Assembly: GCA_019746485.1 (NCBI GenBank)
Contig: JAIERW010000005.1
Coordinates: forward strand, 79,078 to 136,275
Length of the DNA stretch: 57,198 nucleotides
Reading direction: 5' to 3'
From: Candidatus Babeliales bacterium
GTDB taxonomy: Bacteria > Babelota > Babeliae > Babelales > RVW-14
Of this stretch, positions 15,033-24,385 are shown in pieces; position 1 is the first letter of the stretch; each line of letters opens with the position of its first letter. A program made the position numbers and the translations under genes. Under the pieces are notes generated by a model. It was not told the origin of the DNA, ran no database searches, and saw only the letters and a program-made list of their open reading frames with translations.

Positions 15033-16394
15033 TCAGTTTACAAGCACGAACTGATCGTGCGAATTTCTTAAAAACCTAAAGAGCAAACTGACACTATTTG
15101 TCACTAAATCAGCCTGATTTTGCAGCCATTGTTCTGCGCAACTGCCCATCAACTCACGCTTTTCTTTGTGTAATACCAAATCTCGCACACACTCAATAAG
15201 TTGCACATCAGTAACTTTAAGCAAACCACCCGCTTGCTCAAGCTGATCAATAGCCTGCTTAAAGGTTTCATGATGCGGGCCAACAATAATCGGATTTGCC
15301 CACACGGCAGGCTCAAGAACATTGTGCCCACCAACAGGAACAAAAGTACCGCCCAAACAAAAGATATCGGCCAATGCATGCAGACTGAAAAGTTTGCCCA
15401 TGGTACAAACCAACACAATGTCATGCTGTGGCAAAATTTCGTCAGTCAAACATTTGAGCGCATCAGGATTTTGGTTAAGCACCGTTGTTTGATTGTCCCA
15501 CATAAATGAACGATACCCCGTTTTTTCGACTTCTTGCACCAACTTCTCTTTCCACGAAAAATGACGAGGTGCAATAATCAGCTTCAAATCAGGCTGTTCC
15601 TGTTTTAACGTTTTATACAAAGCAAGGTACGCATCAAGCTCACCCTCATAAATTGAACCCAGCAGCAACGTGCAATAGTTATGGTTGCGATAGTAGGCAT
15701 AAGGCTGCGAAAAACCCTTTTGGCACGCAATGCGCTTGGCTTGAACATTGAAACACTTCACATCGCCCATTGCACTAATGCGCTCTGGCGCCACATTAAA
15801 CTTTTGTATCAAATCTGCCTGCGCCTGCTCATGTTGCGCAAAAATATGGTCAAAAGCATTCAACAGCGACGAATAAACAAATTTCAAACTCGACCACAAC
15901 ACATGATTACTGCCCGAAAGATAGGTATTTAACAAATAAATAGGTACACCTTTCAACTTTGCCAACATGATCATATTTGGCCACAGTTCATGCTCAAGTA
16001 CCACAATGGCTGTTGGCTTAATGCGGTCAAAGACCAACAACATTGAGGCTAGCGCGTCGTACGGCAACAAGCTCACATAATCAGCCTTCAAGTTTTTTTC
16101 GGCCATCTGCTTGCCTTCTGGCGTGCTTGCTGTTACGTAACATTCTGCTTCCGGCATTATCTCTTTAACTTCATTAATCAAACGCTCAATTGAAAGTATT
16201 TCACCAGCTCGCAATGCATGAAACCAAATTACCGGCTTAGTGCCCTGCACTTTTGGCACTATACCGATCTGCTCCTTTACTTCCTGAATACTGCTGCGAG
16301 CCACGATGTTTTTAACAATAACATAGGGAATAAACAACGGAAAGAGAAGCATTTGCACCAATTGATACAAAATAAATAACATCATAATATTCAT
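15033..16394 (-). CDS. waaA: 3-deoxy-D-manno-octulosonic acid (Kdo) transferase, copy 2 of a tandem pair
   Basis: WaaA transfers Kdo from CMP-Kdo to lipid IVA at the inner face of the inner membrane. The 453-residue protein has an N-terminal membrane anchor (about 4-25), the N-domain acceptor motif VLEHELWPNMIML, and the C-domain GT-B signatures LLLGSIYEGE, APRHFSWKEKL, and LGGTFVPVGGHNVLEPA. It lies about 10 nt after the stop of the other copy and is clearly paralogous throughout. Two copies could add successive Kdo residues, or one may have changed acceptor. It is the last gene of the pair, before the tRNA cluster. Confidence 0.9.
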   Translation of the reverse strand: MNIMMLFILYQLVQMLLFPLFIPYVIVKNIVARSSIQEVKEQIGIVPKVQGTKPVIWFHALRAGEILSIERLINEVKEIMPEAECYVTASTPEGKQMAEKNLKADYVSLLPYDALASMLLVFDRIKPTAIVVLEHELWPNMIMLAKLKGVPIYLLNTYLSGSNHVLWSSLKFVYSSLLNAFDHIFAQHEQAQADLIQKFNVAPERISAMGDVKCFNVQAKRIACQKGFSQPYAYYRNHNYCTLLLGSIYEGELDAYLALYKTLKQEQPDLKLIIAPRHFSWKEKLVQEVEKTGYRSFMWDNQTTVLNQNPDALKCLTDEILPQHDIVLVCTMGKLFSLHALADIFCLGGTFVPVGGHNVLEPAVWANPIIVGPHHETFKQAIDQLEQAGGLLKVTDVQLIECVRDLVLHKEKRELMGSCAEQWLQNQADLVTNSVSLLFRFLRNSHDQFVLVN

Positions 16395-16404
16395 ACAAAA
16401 GCCC

Positions 16405-17721
16405 TTAGTTTAACTGTTTAAATAACTGATCAAGATTTTTTTTAACCATCACCGCCTCGTTCCCAAGCCAGTTAGCCGCATTCTGCCCAGCTTGCATACG
16501 CCGTTCATTATGTTCCAAAAACAAACGTACCTGTTGCTCAAGCTCATCATAATTGGCAACTTTAACAAGCGCTTTGTGCTGCTCAAGCCTATCGGCATGG
16601 TCTTGGCAGTTGGCGTGATGTGGCCCCACAACGCACGGCTTGCCCCACACTGCCGGCTCTAGCAAGTTATGCCCGCCAACAGGCACAAATGTACCACCTA
16701 AAAAAAAGATGTCAGCCAGCTGATACAAACCAAAAAGCTTGCCCAACACACAAACAGAAACAATATCATACTGCTGCAAAATAGTTTCGGTAATCTCACG
16801 CACCGGATCAACCGCACTATTCAGTTGTGCACACTGCTCGTCCCACACCAATGATGCATAACCGGTTGCCGCCATGCTAGCCCGCAGCTGAGCAAGCCAA
16901 TTAAAATGGCGTGGAGCAAGAACAAGCTTAAGTGATGGATAGAGCGGTTTAAGCGTTGCAAACAGTTTTAAATAATAATCCAGCTCGCCGGCATGCACTG
17001 AGCCAACTAACAAAACAAGATTCTTCCGTGCGTGCTGACGCACGCATGGCACCAGCTGATCACGTTTGGCAACAACATTAAACGCTTTAATATTACCCAG
17101 CACTGAAAGCTTTGCTGCACGCACACCAAGCTCTTCAAATGCCTGTACATCGTCAGAACTCTGCGCAAAAATATGCTCAAAAGCATTGAGCAACGGCATA
17201 TAGATCCACGTAAAAAATTTCATACGTTTTTTTGAGCGAGGGTTAACGCGGGCATTGAGCAGGTACAGCGGCACCTTGAACCAGCGTGCAATCATGATCA
17301 GATTGGGCCACAAATCAGCCTCAACAATCATAAGAGCTTTGGGCCGAACGCGTTTAAATACCATAACCATGGGAATTAAAAAATCGAACGGCAAAAAGCT
17401 GACCACATCGGCAGCCAAAAATTTGCATGCCATCGCATGGCCCGCCACGGTACCCGTGGTAACATAACAAACTGCGTCAGGATTTTTTTCTTTAAGATCG
17501 GCAACCAGCTGCTGCACCGCCAAAATCTCGCCAACTGAAACGGCATGCAACCACAGAGACTTTTTGCCTGCCGACACACGCGGCACCAAACCAAAGCGCT
17601 GTGCAACATTGCCAAAGACCGGCTTACCTTTAAAACGACGTACAACTAAATAGAGTCCAACAATGGGCAGTGCGATAATTTGCAAACATTGATACACAAC
17701 AAAGATAATTCCCAGCATCAT
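16405..17721 (-). CDS. waaA: 3-deoxy-D-manno-octulosonic acid (Kdo) transferase, copy 1 of a tandem pair
   Basis: The 438-residue protein starts after an aaggg Shine-Dalgarno sequence and carries the same fold elements as its downstream neighbour: membrane anchor (about 3-24), LWLHAVSVGEI with the catalytic-site Glu, VEADLWPNLIMIARW, LVGSVHAGELD, APRHFNWL and LGGTFVPVGGHNLLEPA. SVGE is the classical WaaA motif around the catalytic base. The downstream copy reads ALRAGEI at this place, keeping the Glu but changing the context. This copy is therefore the better candidate for the canonical enzyme. Confidence 0.9.
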   Translation of the reverse strand: MMLGIIFVVYQCLQIIALPIVGLYLVVRRFKGKPVFGNVAQRFGLVPRVSAGKKSLWLHAVSVGEILAVQQLVADLKEKNPDAVCYVTTGTVAGHAMACKFLAADVVSFLPFDFLIPMVMVFKRVRPKALMIVEADLWPNLIMIARWFKVPLYLLNARVNPRSKKRMKFFTWIYMPLLNAFEHIFAQSSDDVQAFEELGVRAAKLSVLGNIKAFNVVAKRDQLVPCVRQHARKNLVLLVGSVHAGELDYYLKLFATLKPLYPSLKLVLAPRHFNWLAQLRASMAATGYASLVWDEQCAQLNSAVDPVREITETILQQYDIVSVCVLGKLFGLYQLADIFFLGGTFVPVGGHNLLEPAVWGKPCVVGPHHANCQDHADRLEQHKALVKVANYDELEQQVRLFLEHNERRMQAGQNAANWLGNEAVMVKKNLDQLFKQLN

Positions 17722-17913
17722 GAATAACCCTTCAAAAAATATTTGTTACTAGCAAAATAGCCTACCACAACGCCTCTTTTTTACCACTAAGACAAAACGC
17801 ATGTTTGTTTTTTTCAAAACACTCGCTCTCTTTTTGCTTATTTTTTTAGACTAACGAGTGTTACTTTGTTAAAGTTTTTTTGTAGGTCAATTTTTAATAA
17901 ATTTGGATACATC

Positions 17914-18645
17914 ATGAAGATTATTTTTTCTTATTTTGTAATTGCTTTAATGATTGCTAACAACGCTACAGCCCTTGCAACATGCACACTGTGCGAAAAC
18001 AAAAAGTTGGCTATCTTACCCCGCCAAACTATAAATAATTTTGTTAGAAATCACCAACGATGGCGCTTAGAAAAAGTAAACGACCACCAACAACTTGCCT
18101 GCTCCGTGCCCTGCAACCTTGCTGACGCAACACGCATTATCAGCTCAATTACCGCCATTGCCGAAACGCAACAGCACCATCCAGACATTACCGTTACACA
18201 AGAAAATGTCACAATCTCTATCTACACCCACTCACAAAATGCGCTAACGGGCAAAGATATAGCCTTTGTTACAGCTATTGAAAAATATTTAGCAAGCACA
18301 GAGTTAGTATCAAATTTTTCACATCAAACAGAGCAACTATCAAACAAGCAACGCTGCCCTGCTCAAGAACTAACACTCTTTTTAGCACAAAATCAATACT
18401 GGCAGCTAACGCCAGACGCCAAGGCAGTACAATTTTCTTATAATGCACCTAGTTTTGAAGTACTTGCCAAAGCACTGGGACAATGCTTGCAGCTAAAAGA
18501 TATTTCGTCACACATTGTTGAAGTATTCTTAAGCTATGGAACCTGCTCAATCACGCTACAAGATAACAATCAGCTTATTTCAAACGAAACGCTAGCTCAA
18601 GCACAAGCATGCCAACGTATCTTTGATAATCTTATTGCGCATTAA
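17914..18645 (+). CDS. Secreted tandem pterin-4a-carbinolamine dehydratase-like protein
   Basis: The ATG at 17914 begins a signal peptide (MKIIFSYFVIALMIANNATA), while the frame upstream only offers a TTG. The first domain (about 25-125) ends in ETQQHHPDITV, a YTHSQNALTGKD segment and a final helix AFVTAIEKYL, which is the PCD/DCoH signature (HHP, TH, GLT-x-D). The second domain (about 145-243) has the same length and secondary-structure pattern (QNQYWQL, FEVLAKALGQCLQL, QAQACQRIFDNL) but has lost the HHP histidines, so it looks like a degenerate repeat. PCD enzymes normally recycle tetrahydrobiopterin in the cytoplasm; an exported double version is unusual. It is divergent from the waaA pair. 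Confidence 0.7.
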   Translation: MKIIFSYFVIALMIANNATALATCTLCENKKLAILPRQTINNFVRNHQRWRLEKVNDHQQLACSVPCNLADATRIISSITAIAETQQHHPDITVTQENVTISIYTHSQNALTGKDIAFVTAIEKYLASTELVSNFSHQTEQLSNKQRCPAQELTLFLAQNQYWQLTPDAKAVQFSYNAPSFEVLAKALGQCLQLKDISSHIVEVFLSYGTCSITLQDNNQLISNETLAQAQACQRIFDNLIAH

Positions 18646-18676
18646 AAAAGGGCTCCGGTTGGAGCCCTTTTTTAAT
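18641..18676. terminator. Bidirectional rho-independent terminator
   Basis: A perfect 16-bp inverted repeat (18641-18656 with 18661-18676, core gggctcc) with loop ggtt and A/T flanks on both sides. It begins in the last codons of the gene on the plus strand and serves the convergent pair. Confidence 0.92.
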
Positions 18677-18690
18677 GCGTACAAAAATTG

Positions 18691-19653
18691 CTACGCGGTT
18701 GTTTGCTTAAAGCGAATTGAATCTAAAAACTCTGCCTGCCCTTTGCATGCATACACAATGTGTGGATTTTCTGGCGGATAGTCGCACGCTTTAAAAAGCA
18801 CTGCGCTGTTGCCAACCGGCAGCAATACATCTTGCTGCACCGGCACTAGTGTTAAGCCAAGCTCACGCGCTTTGATACTAAACAAGGTCTGGTCGTGACG
18901 CGCCCAACCAAAACCAAGCGGCCCAGAGCCATCATCTTCAAAGTTTTTAATATCTTTTGCTAACTCATAAATTGGCAACAAATACTCGTTGTATGCCTGG
19001 CTCGCTTTACTAATGCCCTGAACAGCCGCATAAAGATTAGAATTAGCCGCAATATATTCACGCGCAGGATCTTCAAGATTAAACAAGTCGGTCACATGCT
19101 TGGTGCAATGAGCGCGAATGGTAAACAAAATATTGCGATCGCCAATCCACCACTCTTGATCAGCCAACAAAAAGTAACCCTGTTCTTGAATGTAACGAAA
19201 AACATCGTCAAGCGGTTTAAGCACTACCGCACCGGCATCCAGGTACAAAACATAATCAAACATATCCAGCGCTTGCTTAATTACTACCGGCTTCCACGCA
19301 TACCAGCCTGGAGCTGATTTACCCTGATCGCTCGTTTCAAAACGCGTCAGCAGATCCGGGTTAACCATTTCAACATCATAAACTTTTACTTTCTCAACCG
19401 TGTTCAACAAATCACGTTGTTCAACCGTTAAGCCAAGATCGAATACCGCAATCTCTTCTGTTTTGTCAAAGTTACTTTTATGAATACTGCCAATCAAATG
19501 ACAAAGAAAAAGAAAGAAGCCGGCGTTGGCAGCTGTGCAGTAGTACTGCTTATCACTGATTTGTTGGGCACTAACAGTTTGTGGAACATCGGCACTAACC
19601 GAACGTGCCGTAAAAAGAACCAACAGTAATAAACTTATATATTTTTTCATCAT
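18691..19653 (-). CDS. Exported glycosyltransferase-like protein (nucleotide-sugar transferase fold)
   Basis: The 320-residue protein has a signal peptide (about 1-21). The mature part looks like a GT-A fold enzyme: an N-terminal strand and helix (YYCTAANAGFFLFLCHLIGS), IAVFDLGLTVEQRDLL, WYAWKPVVIKQAL, VLYLDAGAVVLKPLDDVF, where DAG replaces a DxD, and late HDQTLFSIKARELGL. This resembles GT8-like or DUF1647-like transferases that use sugar nucleotides, which are not expected in a periplasm, so secretion to a host compartment is a possibility. Its start overlaps the stop of the S41 protease gene by one base (TAATG), so translation is probably coupled. Confidence 0.55.
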   Translation of the reverse strand: MMKKYISLLLLVLFTARSVSADVPQTVSAQQISDKQYYCTAANAGFFLFLCHLIGSIHKSNFDKTEEIAVFDLGLTVEQRDLLNTVEKVKVYDVEMVNPDLLTRFETSDQGKSAPGWYAWKPVVIKQALDMFDYVLYLDAGAVVLKPLDDVFRYIQEQGYFLLADQEWWIGDRNILFTIRAHCTKHVTDLFNLEDPAREYIAANSNLYAAVQGISKASQAYNEYLLPIYELAKDIKNFEDDGSGPLGFGWARHDQTLFSIKARELGLTLVPVQQDVLLPVGNSAVLFKACDYPPENPHIVYACKGQAEFLDSIRFKQTTA

Positions 19654-21482
19654 TATTTTACCTTTTCTACATCAACAGGATTATCTGTTAAATAATGTTT
19701 CTTCAAAAATGATAGCGCCTTTTTACGCGTATCAACCTGCCCAGGACGTGCTTCGCGCGCAAGCGTTAACATATTGATCATATTCACACATGCCTGCACT
19801 TGAATATCGCCGCCCAAATTTTTTTGTTGTTTTTCTTCCCAACTCTTCTTATCATACTCCTTCTTTTTGCCATCTTCGTCCGTATGATGCTCACCATCGT
19901 CATCTTCATCATCTTCTTCTAGTCCATCGCCATCTTCACGTTCGGCTTGAGCCTGCTCTTCTTCTTGCTTGCCTGCAGAACCAAACAAACGGCGCCAAAA
20001 GCTCTTTTTCTTTTCAGCCGGCTCATCTTCTTTTACTGCTTCATCTTTTTTGCCGCCAAGATCTTTAACTTCTTGAACGGTAATATGATGCTTAAGCGAA
20101 CTTTCTTTACCAAAAAATTCTTTTACCCACTTCATTTCTTTGACCGGCACAATTTTTGGTTTAACAATAAAATCTGGTTTAATACCAATTGCCTGCAAAG
20201 AATGCTCGTCGGGCAGGTAATACAACATGGTGGTAAGCTTGAGCGCGCAACCATTTTTTATTGGAATCAGCTCTTGAACCGAACCTTTACCAAACGTTGG
20301 AATGCCCACCAAAAAGACCATGAGCTTACTGTTCTCATCTTTTTGTGCGTGATAACGCAAACAGCCGGCCAAAATTTCGGCAGCTGATGCAGCAAAGTTG
20401 TCGATCAAAATAAAGATTGGCACCGTGCTATGCAAAATGGGATCGGTAAACGTTTTGTATTCGGTAATAATGGTGCCTTTATTGTCTTTTGTTAAAACAA
20501 CCGGCGAATTTTTTTGCAAGAAAAGTCCGGCCATGTCAATGGCAGAATCGAGCGTACCACCAGGGTTTCGGCGCAAGTCGAGCACTATGCCTTTGCAACC
20601 ACCCTTGTTTGCCTTTTCAAGCAACAGTTTAACTTGTTTTGCAGCAACTTCATTAAAAATTGATAACGACACATAATAAATATCAAGGTCTTTAAAGCGG
20701 TACGAAAGCGATGTTTGGTCTTTGATAATGTCGCGCGTTATCACATATTCGCGTGGCTTTTTTTTGCGAATAATTTTTATTTTTACTTTAGTTTTAACTT
20801 TGCCTTTAAGCTTGGCAATAACCTCATCAGACGACAGCCCCTTGAGTTTTTCACCGTCAACTTCAACAATTTTATCACCAGCTTGCAAGCCAGCCTTGTG
20901 CGCCGGGCCGCTTTGCACCACGTCTACAATTGCCAGCGCATCATCGTCGGGCGCTTTGGTTATCACACTCACGCCAATACCAGGAAACTCTCCCGATGTT
21001 GATTCTTTGGCATCTTTGTAACTCTTTGGACCAAAAAATGCCGAGTGCGCATCAACTTGTGCAACCGCAGATTTTAGTGAATCTTGAATAAACTTTTCAA
21101 AATCAACAAACCGAAATGACTTGTCTTCAATCAAACTAATCACTTGTGAGTAGGTTTGAAACCATTTATAAATATCGCGCTCATTGTCTTTGGGATCTTT
21201 TTTAGGTTTTTTCTTAAGATTCTTTTTCTCAGTCTTTGCAAGCTTTAACGACTTTTTATCATCATCGTGCTCTTGCACCGCCAATGCCGGTTGTTTGGTT
21301 GGTCCTGCCTGCACCTTTTTTGGCTGAGCGGTCACAACTTTTTGCGGCGGCTTAGAAACTTTTTTTTGCTCCTGGACAACTTTTTTTTGAGTTGTCTTCT
21401 TGGCAACTAAAGCACTCGGATTACCAGCCTGCAACGATACGACTGAAAAGAAATACAGTATAAGAATAGGTATTTTTTTCAT
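19653..21482 (-). CDS. S41-family C-terminal processing peptidase (CtpA/Prc-like)
   Basis: The product (about 609 residues) has a signal peptide (MKKIPILILYFFSVVSLQA), a long Lys/Gln-rich linker (about 25-100), the CTP N-terminal helical part, a PDZ domain (about 165-250, GIGVSV...SGPAHKAGLQAGDKIVEVDG), and the S41 catalytic domain with DLRRNPGG, the nucleophile Ser in ASAAEILAG and the catalytic Lys in FGKGSVQ. A C-terminal acidic, low-complexity insert (about 490-560) is unusual. The start at 21482 is chosen for its ggagagg Shine-Dalgarno sequence; the longer frame to 21503 needs a TTG. Such proteases trim secreted or outer-membrane proteins in the periplasm. It is coupled to the glycosyltransferase-like gene. 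Confidence 0.9.
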   Translation of the reverse strand: MKKIPILILYFFSVVSLQAGNPSALVAKKTTQKKVVQEQKKVSKPPQKVVTAQPKKVQAGPTKQPALAVQEHDDDKKSLKLAKTEKKNLKKKPKKDPKDNERDIYKWFQTYSQVISLIEDKSFRFVDFEKFIQDSLKSAVAQVDAHSAFFGPKSYKDAKESTSGEFPGIGVSVITKAPDDDALAIVDVVQSGPAHKAGLQAGDKIVEVDGEKLKGLSSDEVIAKLKGKVKTKVKIKIIRKKKPREYVITRDIIKDQTSLSYRFKDLDIYYVSLSIFNEVAAKQVKLLLEKANKGGCKGIVLDLRRNPGGTLDSAIDMAGLFLQKNSPVVLTKDNKGTIITEYKTFTDPILHSTVPIFILIDNFAASAAEILAGCLRYHAQKDENSKLMVFLVGIPTFGKGSVQELIPIKNGCALKLTTMLYYLPDEHSLQAIGIKPDFIVKPKIVPVKEMKWVKEFFGKESSLKHHITVQEVKDLGGKKDEAVKEDEPAEKKKSFWRRLFGSAGKQEEEQAQAEREDGDGLEEDDEDDDGEHHTDEDGKKKEYDKKSWEEKQQKNLGGDIQVQACVNMINMLTLAREARPGQVDTRKKALSFLKKHYLTDNPVDVEKVK

Positions 21483-21591
21483 CTTCTCTCCTCTCCTTTG
21501 CAAAATTTTACTAAAAATCTTACGCTATTCTGATGTAAGCTTAGACCAAATATTACGGAAGTCTAACCCGTTTATAATATCGATAAATCTT

Positions 21592-22479
21592 ATGAATACA
21601 CAAACCAGACCGGTAGAGCTCAGACAAAACGTTCTCATTGTAACCGGCCTTTCAGGCGCAGGGAAAACCAGTGTTATGGAGGCCCTTGAAGACCTTGATT
21701 TTTATTGCGTAGACAACCTACCGCTGCCGTTACTCACTACTTTTTTACAACTCACACAAAAAAAGCCAATCCCTTTCCACAACATTGCGCTGGGCATAGA
21801 CGCCCGCGGCGAAGAGTTTTTACACGATTTTACGCACGAAATTGCAAAGCTGAAAAAAATTACCAACAACAATGTAAAAGTTCTTTTTTTAAACGCTAAC
21901 GAACAAACATTGCTCCAGCGCTTTCAAGAAACACGACGCAAACACCCACTTGCTCACGGCATTGACGTAACTCGAGCAATTAAAAAAGAAAAAAAGATTC
22001 TTGAACCAATTGCCGAAACAGCAGACATTCTTTTAGACACTGACGACTTTAATATTCAAGAGCTACGCCGCTGGATCCGTCAGTCATTTTCGGGCGAAAA
22101 GCAACGGCACGTTTATGCCAATTTAATTTCGTTTGGTTTTAAATATGGCGTACCGCAAGAAATAAATTTGTTGTACGACTTACGATTTTTGCCCAATCCT
22201 CACCACATTCTCTCGCTCAAAAACTTTACCGGCAAGCAACCAGAAATTACCAACTACTTGTTCAAACAACCAGCCGTTACTGATTACTGGGACCGCCTGC
22301 GCGACTTTTTGAGCTACCACTTAAAAAAGTATCATGAAGAGGGACGATTTTTTGTCACCATCGGTATTGGATGCACCGGGGGCAAGCATCGATCGGTAGC
22401 ATTTGTAGAACAACTGGCAAAAGAACAATGGAATAATGTAACCTTTCTGACAGAGCACCGCGATATTGGAAAGGAATAA
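21592..22479 (+). CDS. rapZ: RNase adapter / nucleotide-binding protein RapZ
   Basis: RapZ is a P-loop protein that in E. coli senses glucosamine-6-phosphate and guides RNase E to small RNAs. The 295-residue product begins MNTQTRPVELRQ and has the Walker A GLSGAGKTS, the DLDFYCVDNLP segment, an RRKHPLA element, and the conserved C-terminal motif IGCTGGKHRSVAFVEQL. The open frame extends upstream to 21400, but that part is antisense to the S41 gene and carries no family sequence, so the ATG at 21592 is the start. A tataat box lies a little upstream. It overlaps nothing and is followed by the ftsB-like gene after 2 nt. Confidence 0.92.
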   Translation: MNTQTRPVELRQNVLIVTGLSGAGKTSVMEALEDLDFYCVDNLPLPLLTTFLQLTQKKPIPFHNIALGIDARGEEFLHDFTHEIAKLKKITNNNVKVLFLNANEQTLLQRFQETRRKHPLAHGIDVTRAIKKEKKILEPIAETADILLDTDDFNIQELRRWIRQSFSGEKQRHVYANLISFGFKYGVPQEINLLYDLRFLPNPHHILSLKNFTGKQPEITNYLFKQPAVTDYWDRLRDFLSYHLKKYHEEGRFFVTIGIGCTGGKHRSVAFVEQLAKEQWNNVTFLTEHRDIGKE

Positions 22480-22481
22480 AA

Positions 22482-22760
22482 ATGCAAAAAAAACATCTAA
22501 TTCAAGGCGCCCTGTTACTTATGCTTGGCATAGGAATGGGGCATTATCTTGTTTTCAACCCCAACGGCCTACAAATGCAAAAGAGACTCAAGGCAACCAT
22601 TGCTCAAGAACAAACAAAAGTTGACGACCTGAAACAAAAAATAGCCGCCCTTGAACAAGAATTAACTACCTGGCGCGAAGACAGCTTTTATCAAGAGAAA
22701 TTGGCGCGCGAAGATCTGCTCATGAGCTATACCAACGAAATGGTCTACTTCATTAAATAG
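22482..22760 (+). CDS. FtsB/DivIC-like septum formation initiator
   Basis: This 92-residue protein has one N-terminal membrane helix (about 7-26), the GL at the start of a coiled coil (about 37-70, rich in Q, K, E and L), and a terminal FYQEKLAREDLLMSYTNEMVYFIK, the conserved end of FtsB/DivIC (EKxARExL...xGExVY). The family bridges FtsL and FtsQ in the divisome. It starts 2 nt after rapZ and is surely in its operon. Confidence 0.8.
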   Translation: MQKKHLIQGALLLMLGIGMGHYLVFNPNGLQMQKRLKATIAQEQTKVDDLKQKIAALEQELTTWREDSFYQEKLAREDLLMSYTNEMVYFIK

Positions 22761-22849
22761 GATCTGACATTCTTGGGAAATTAGGGTATAATTGTCGGTA
22801 CTTAAGGCAATAGCTATAATCAAACCCCTTAAAAATGTCAGGGTGCCCA

Positions 22850-24364
22850 ATGAAAGACGAAAAAGATTTGACCACACTACCTCACCATGAACATGCCGAA
22901 CCAAAAGAGCATGAATTTCGTGTTGAAAAGGTCAACCATATGCGCGCTGCTCACGTTGAGCCATGGCCAAGTTTTGAGCCAGTCAGCGCAACAACACAGC
23001 AAGCAAATTTACATTTCCAACAACATCAGGACGAAACCAAAGAGTTTTCTCTTGCTGGTCGCTTAATGATTATTCGCGATCATGGAAAAACTTTTTTTGC
23101 ACGTTTACAAGACCGCAGCGGACAGCTCCAGCTCTACATAAAAAAAGATGTTATTGGTGATCAGTCATTTGAACATTTTACCAAAGACATCGACCTTGGT
23201 GACATTGTTTGGGTTCACGGCACACTCTTCAACACTAAAACTGGTGAAATCACCATGCGTGTTGAAAAGTTCAAACTATTAAGCAAATGCCTACACCCGC
23301 TCCCAGAAAAATATCACGGCCTGGTTGACGTTGAACATCGCTACCGCCAACGTTATCTCGATTTAATGAGCAACCCAGAAAGTCGCGAAAAATTTAGAAA
23401 GCGTTCCGGCATTGTTCAGTCGATCAGACACTTTTTGCAAGAACATGATTTTATGGAAGTCGAAACTCCCATGCTGCACCCAATCCCTGGTGGTGCTGCT
23501 GCGCGACCATTTGTCACGCACCACAACGCGTACGACATGCAGCTCTTTTTGCGCATTGCGCCAGAGCTGTATCTCAAGCAGTTGGTTATTGGCGGCTTTG
23601 AACGCGTGTTCGAAATTAACAGAAATTTCCGTAACGAAGGCGTTTCAACCAAGCACAACCCAGAGTTTACCATGCTTGAGTTTTATATGGCCCACGGCGA
23701 TTATCATACCGGCATGGAACTGACCGAAAAGCTTATTCAAAACGCGGTGCTGCAAAACTTTGATTCGTTAACAATTGATTATCAAGGTCATCAGCTCGAC
23801 TTTACTGCACCGTTCAGACGTCTTACCATCAAAGATTCATTGTGCGAAATTGGTGGGCTTACGCCAGACGAGATCACCGAAGAAAACATCGACAAGACAA
23901 TCAAGAAGTTAGGCGTTGAGTTACCAGGCAAGCCAAACTATGGCATGAAGATATTTGGACTCTTTGAAGAATGTGTTGAAGAAAAAATTGTTCAACCAAC
24001 CTTTATCATCAGCTACCCACTTGAAGTTTCACCGCTGGCAAAGCGTGATCCGCAAGACCCAACCATTGCCGCTCGCTTTGAACTTTTTATCATGAGCATG
24101 GAACTTTCAAACGGTTTTACTGAGCTTAATGATCCCTTTGATCAAGCTGAACGCTTTAAGGCACAGGTACAAGCGCGCACCGACGGCGACCATGAAGCAC
24201 ATCATTACGATGCTGATTTCATTAGAGCGCTTGAATACGGCTTGCCGCCAACGGTTGGCGTGGGCATTGGTATTGACAGGCTGGTTATGTTACTGACCAA
24301 CACCAACTCAATTAAAGATGTTATTCTTTTCCCAACTATGAAAAAAGTAGCACACAAAGAATAA
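22850..24364 (+). CDS. lysS: Lysyl-tRNA synthetase (class II)
   Basis: The product charges tRNA-Lys. It has an OB-fold anticodon-binding domain (about 55-160) followed by a class II catalytic core with motif 1 around VETPMLHPIPGGAAARPF, motif 2 INRNFRNEGVSTKHNPEFT and motif 3 GVGIGIDRLVML. GGAAARPF is LysRS-specific. The ATG at 22850 has an aggg sequence six bases upstream; the in-frame ATG at 22835 would add five residues and is the alternative. Length (504 residues) is normal. The Rpn-family gene follows after 21 nt. Confidence 0.96.
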   Translation: MKDEKDLTTLPHHEHAEPKEHEFRVEKVNHMRAAHVEPWPSFEPVSATTQQANLHFQQHQDETKEFSLAGRLMIIRDHGKTFFARLQDRSGQLQLYIKKDVIGDQSFEHFTKDIDLGDIVWVHGTLFNTKTGEITMRVEKFKLLSKCLHPLPEKYHGLVDVEHRYRQRYLDLMSNPESREKFRKRSGIVQSIRHFLQEHDFMEVETPMLHPIPGGAAARPFVTHHNAYDMQLFLRIAPELYLKQLVIGGFERVFEINRNFRNEGVSTKHNPEFTMLEFYMAHGDYHTGMELTEKLIQNAVLQNFDSLTIDYQGHQLDFTAPFRRLTIKDSLCEIGGLTPDEITEENIDKTIKKLGVELPGKPNYGMKIFGLFEECVEEKIVQPTFIISYPLEVSPLAKRDPQDPTIAARFELFIMSMELSNGFTELNDPFDQAERFKAQVQARTDGDHEAHHYDADFIRALEYGLPPTVGVGIGIDRLVMLLTNTNSIKDVILFPTMKKVAHKE

Positions 24365-24385
24365 AAACGCTGAAGGAACATCTCA

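Noticed and set aside
21400..21591. N-terminal extension of RapZ
   Set aside because: It is antisense to the start of the S41 protease gene and not part of the RapZ family; the ATG at 21592 gives the normal length.
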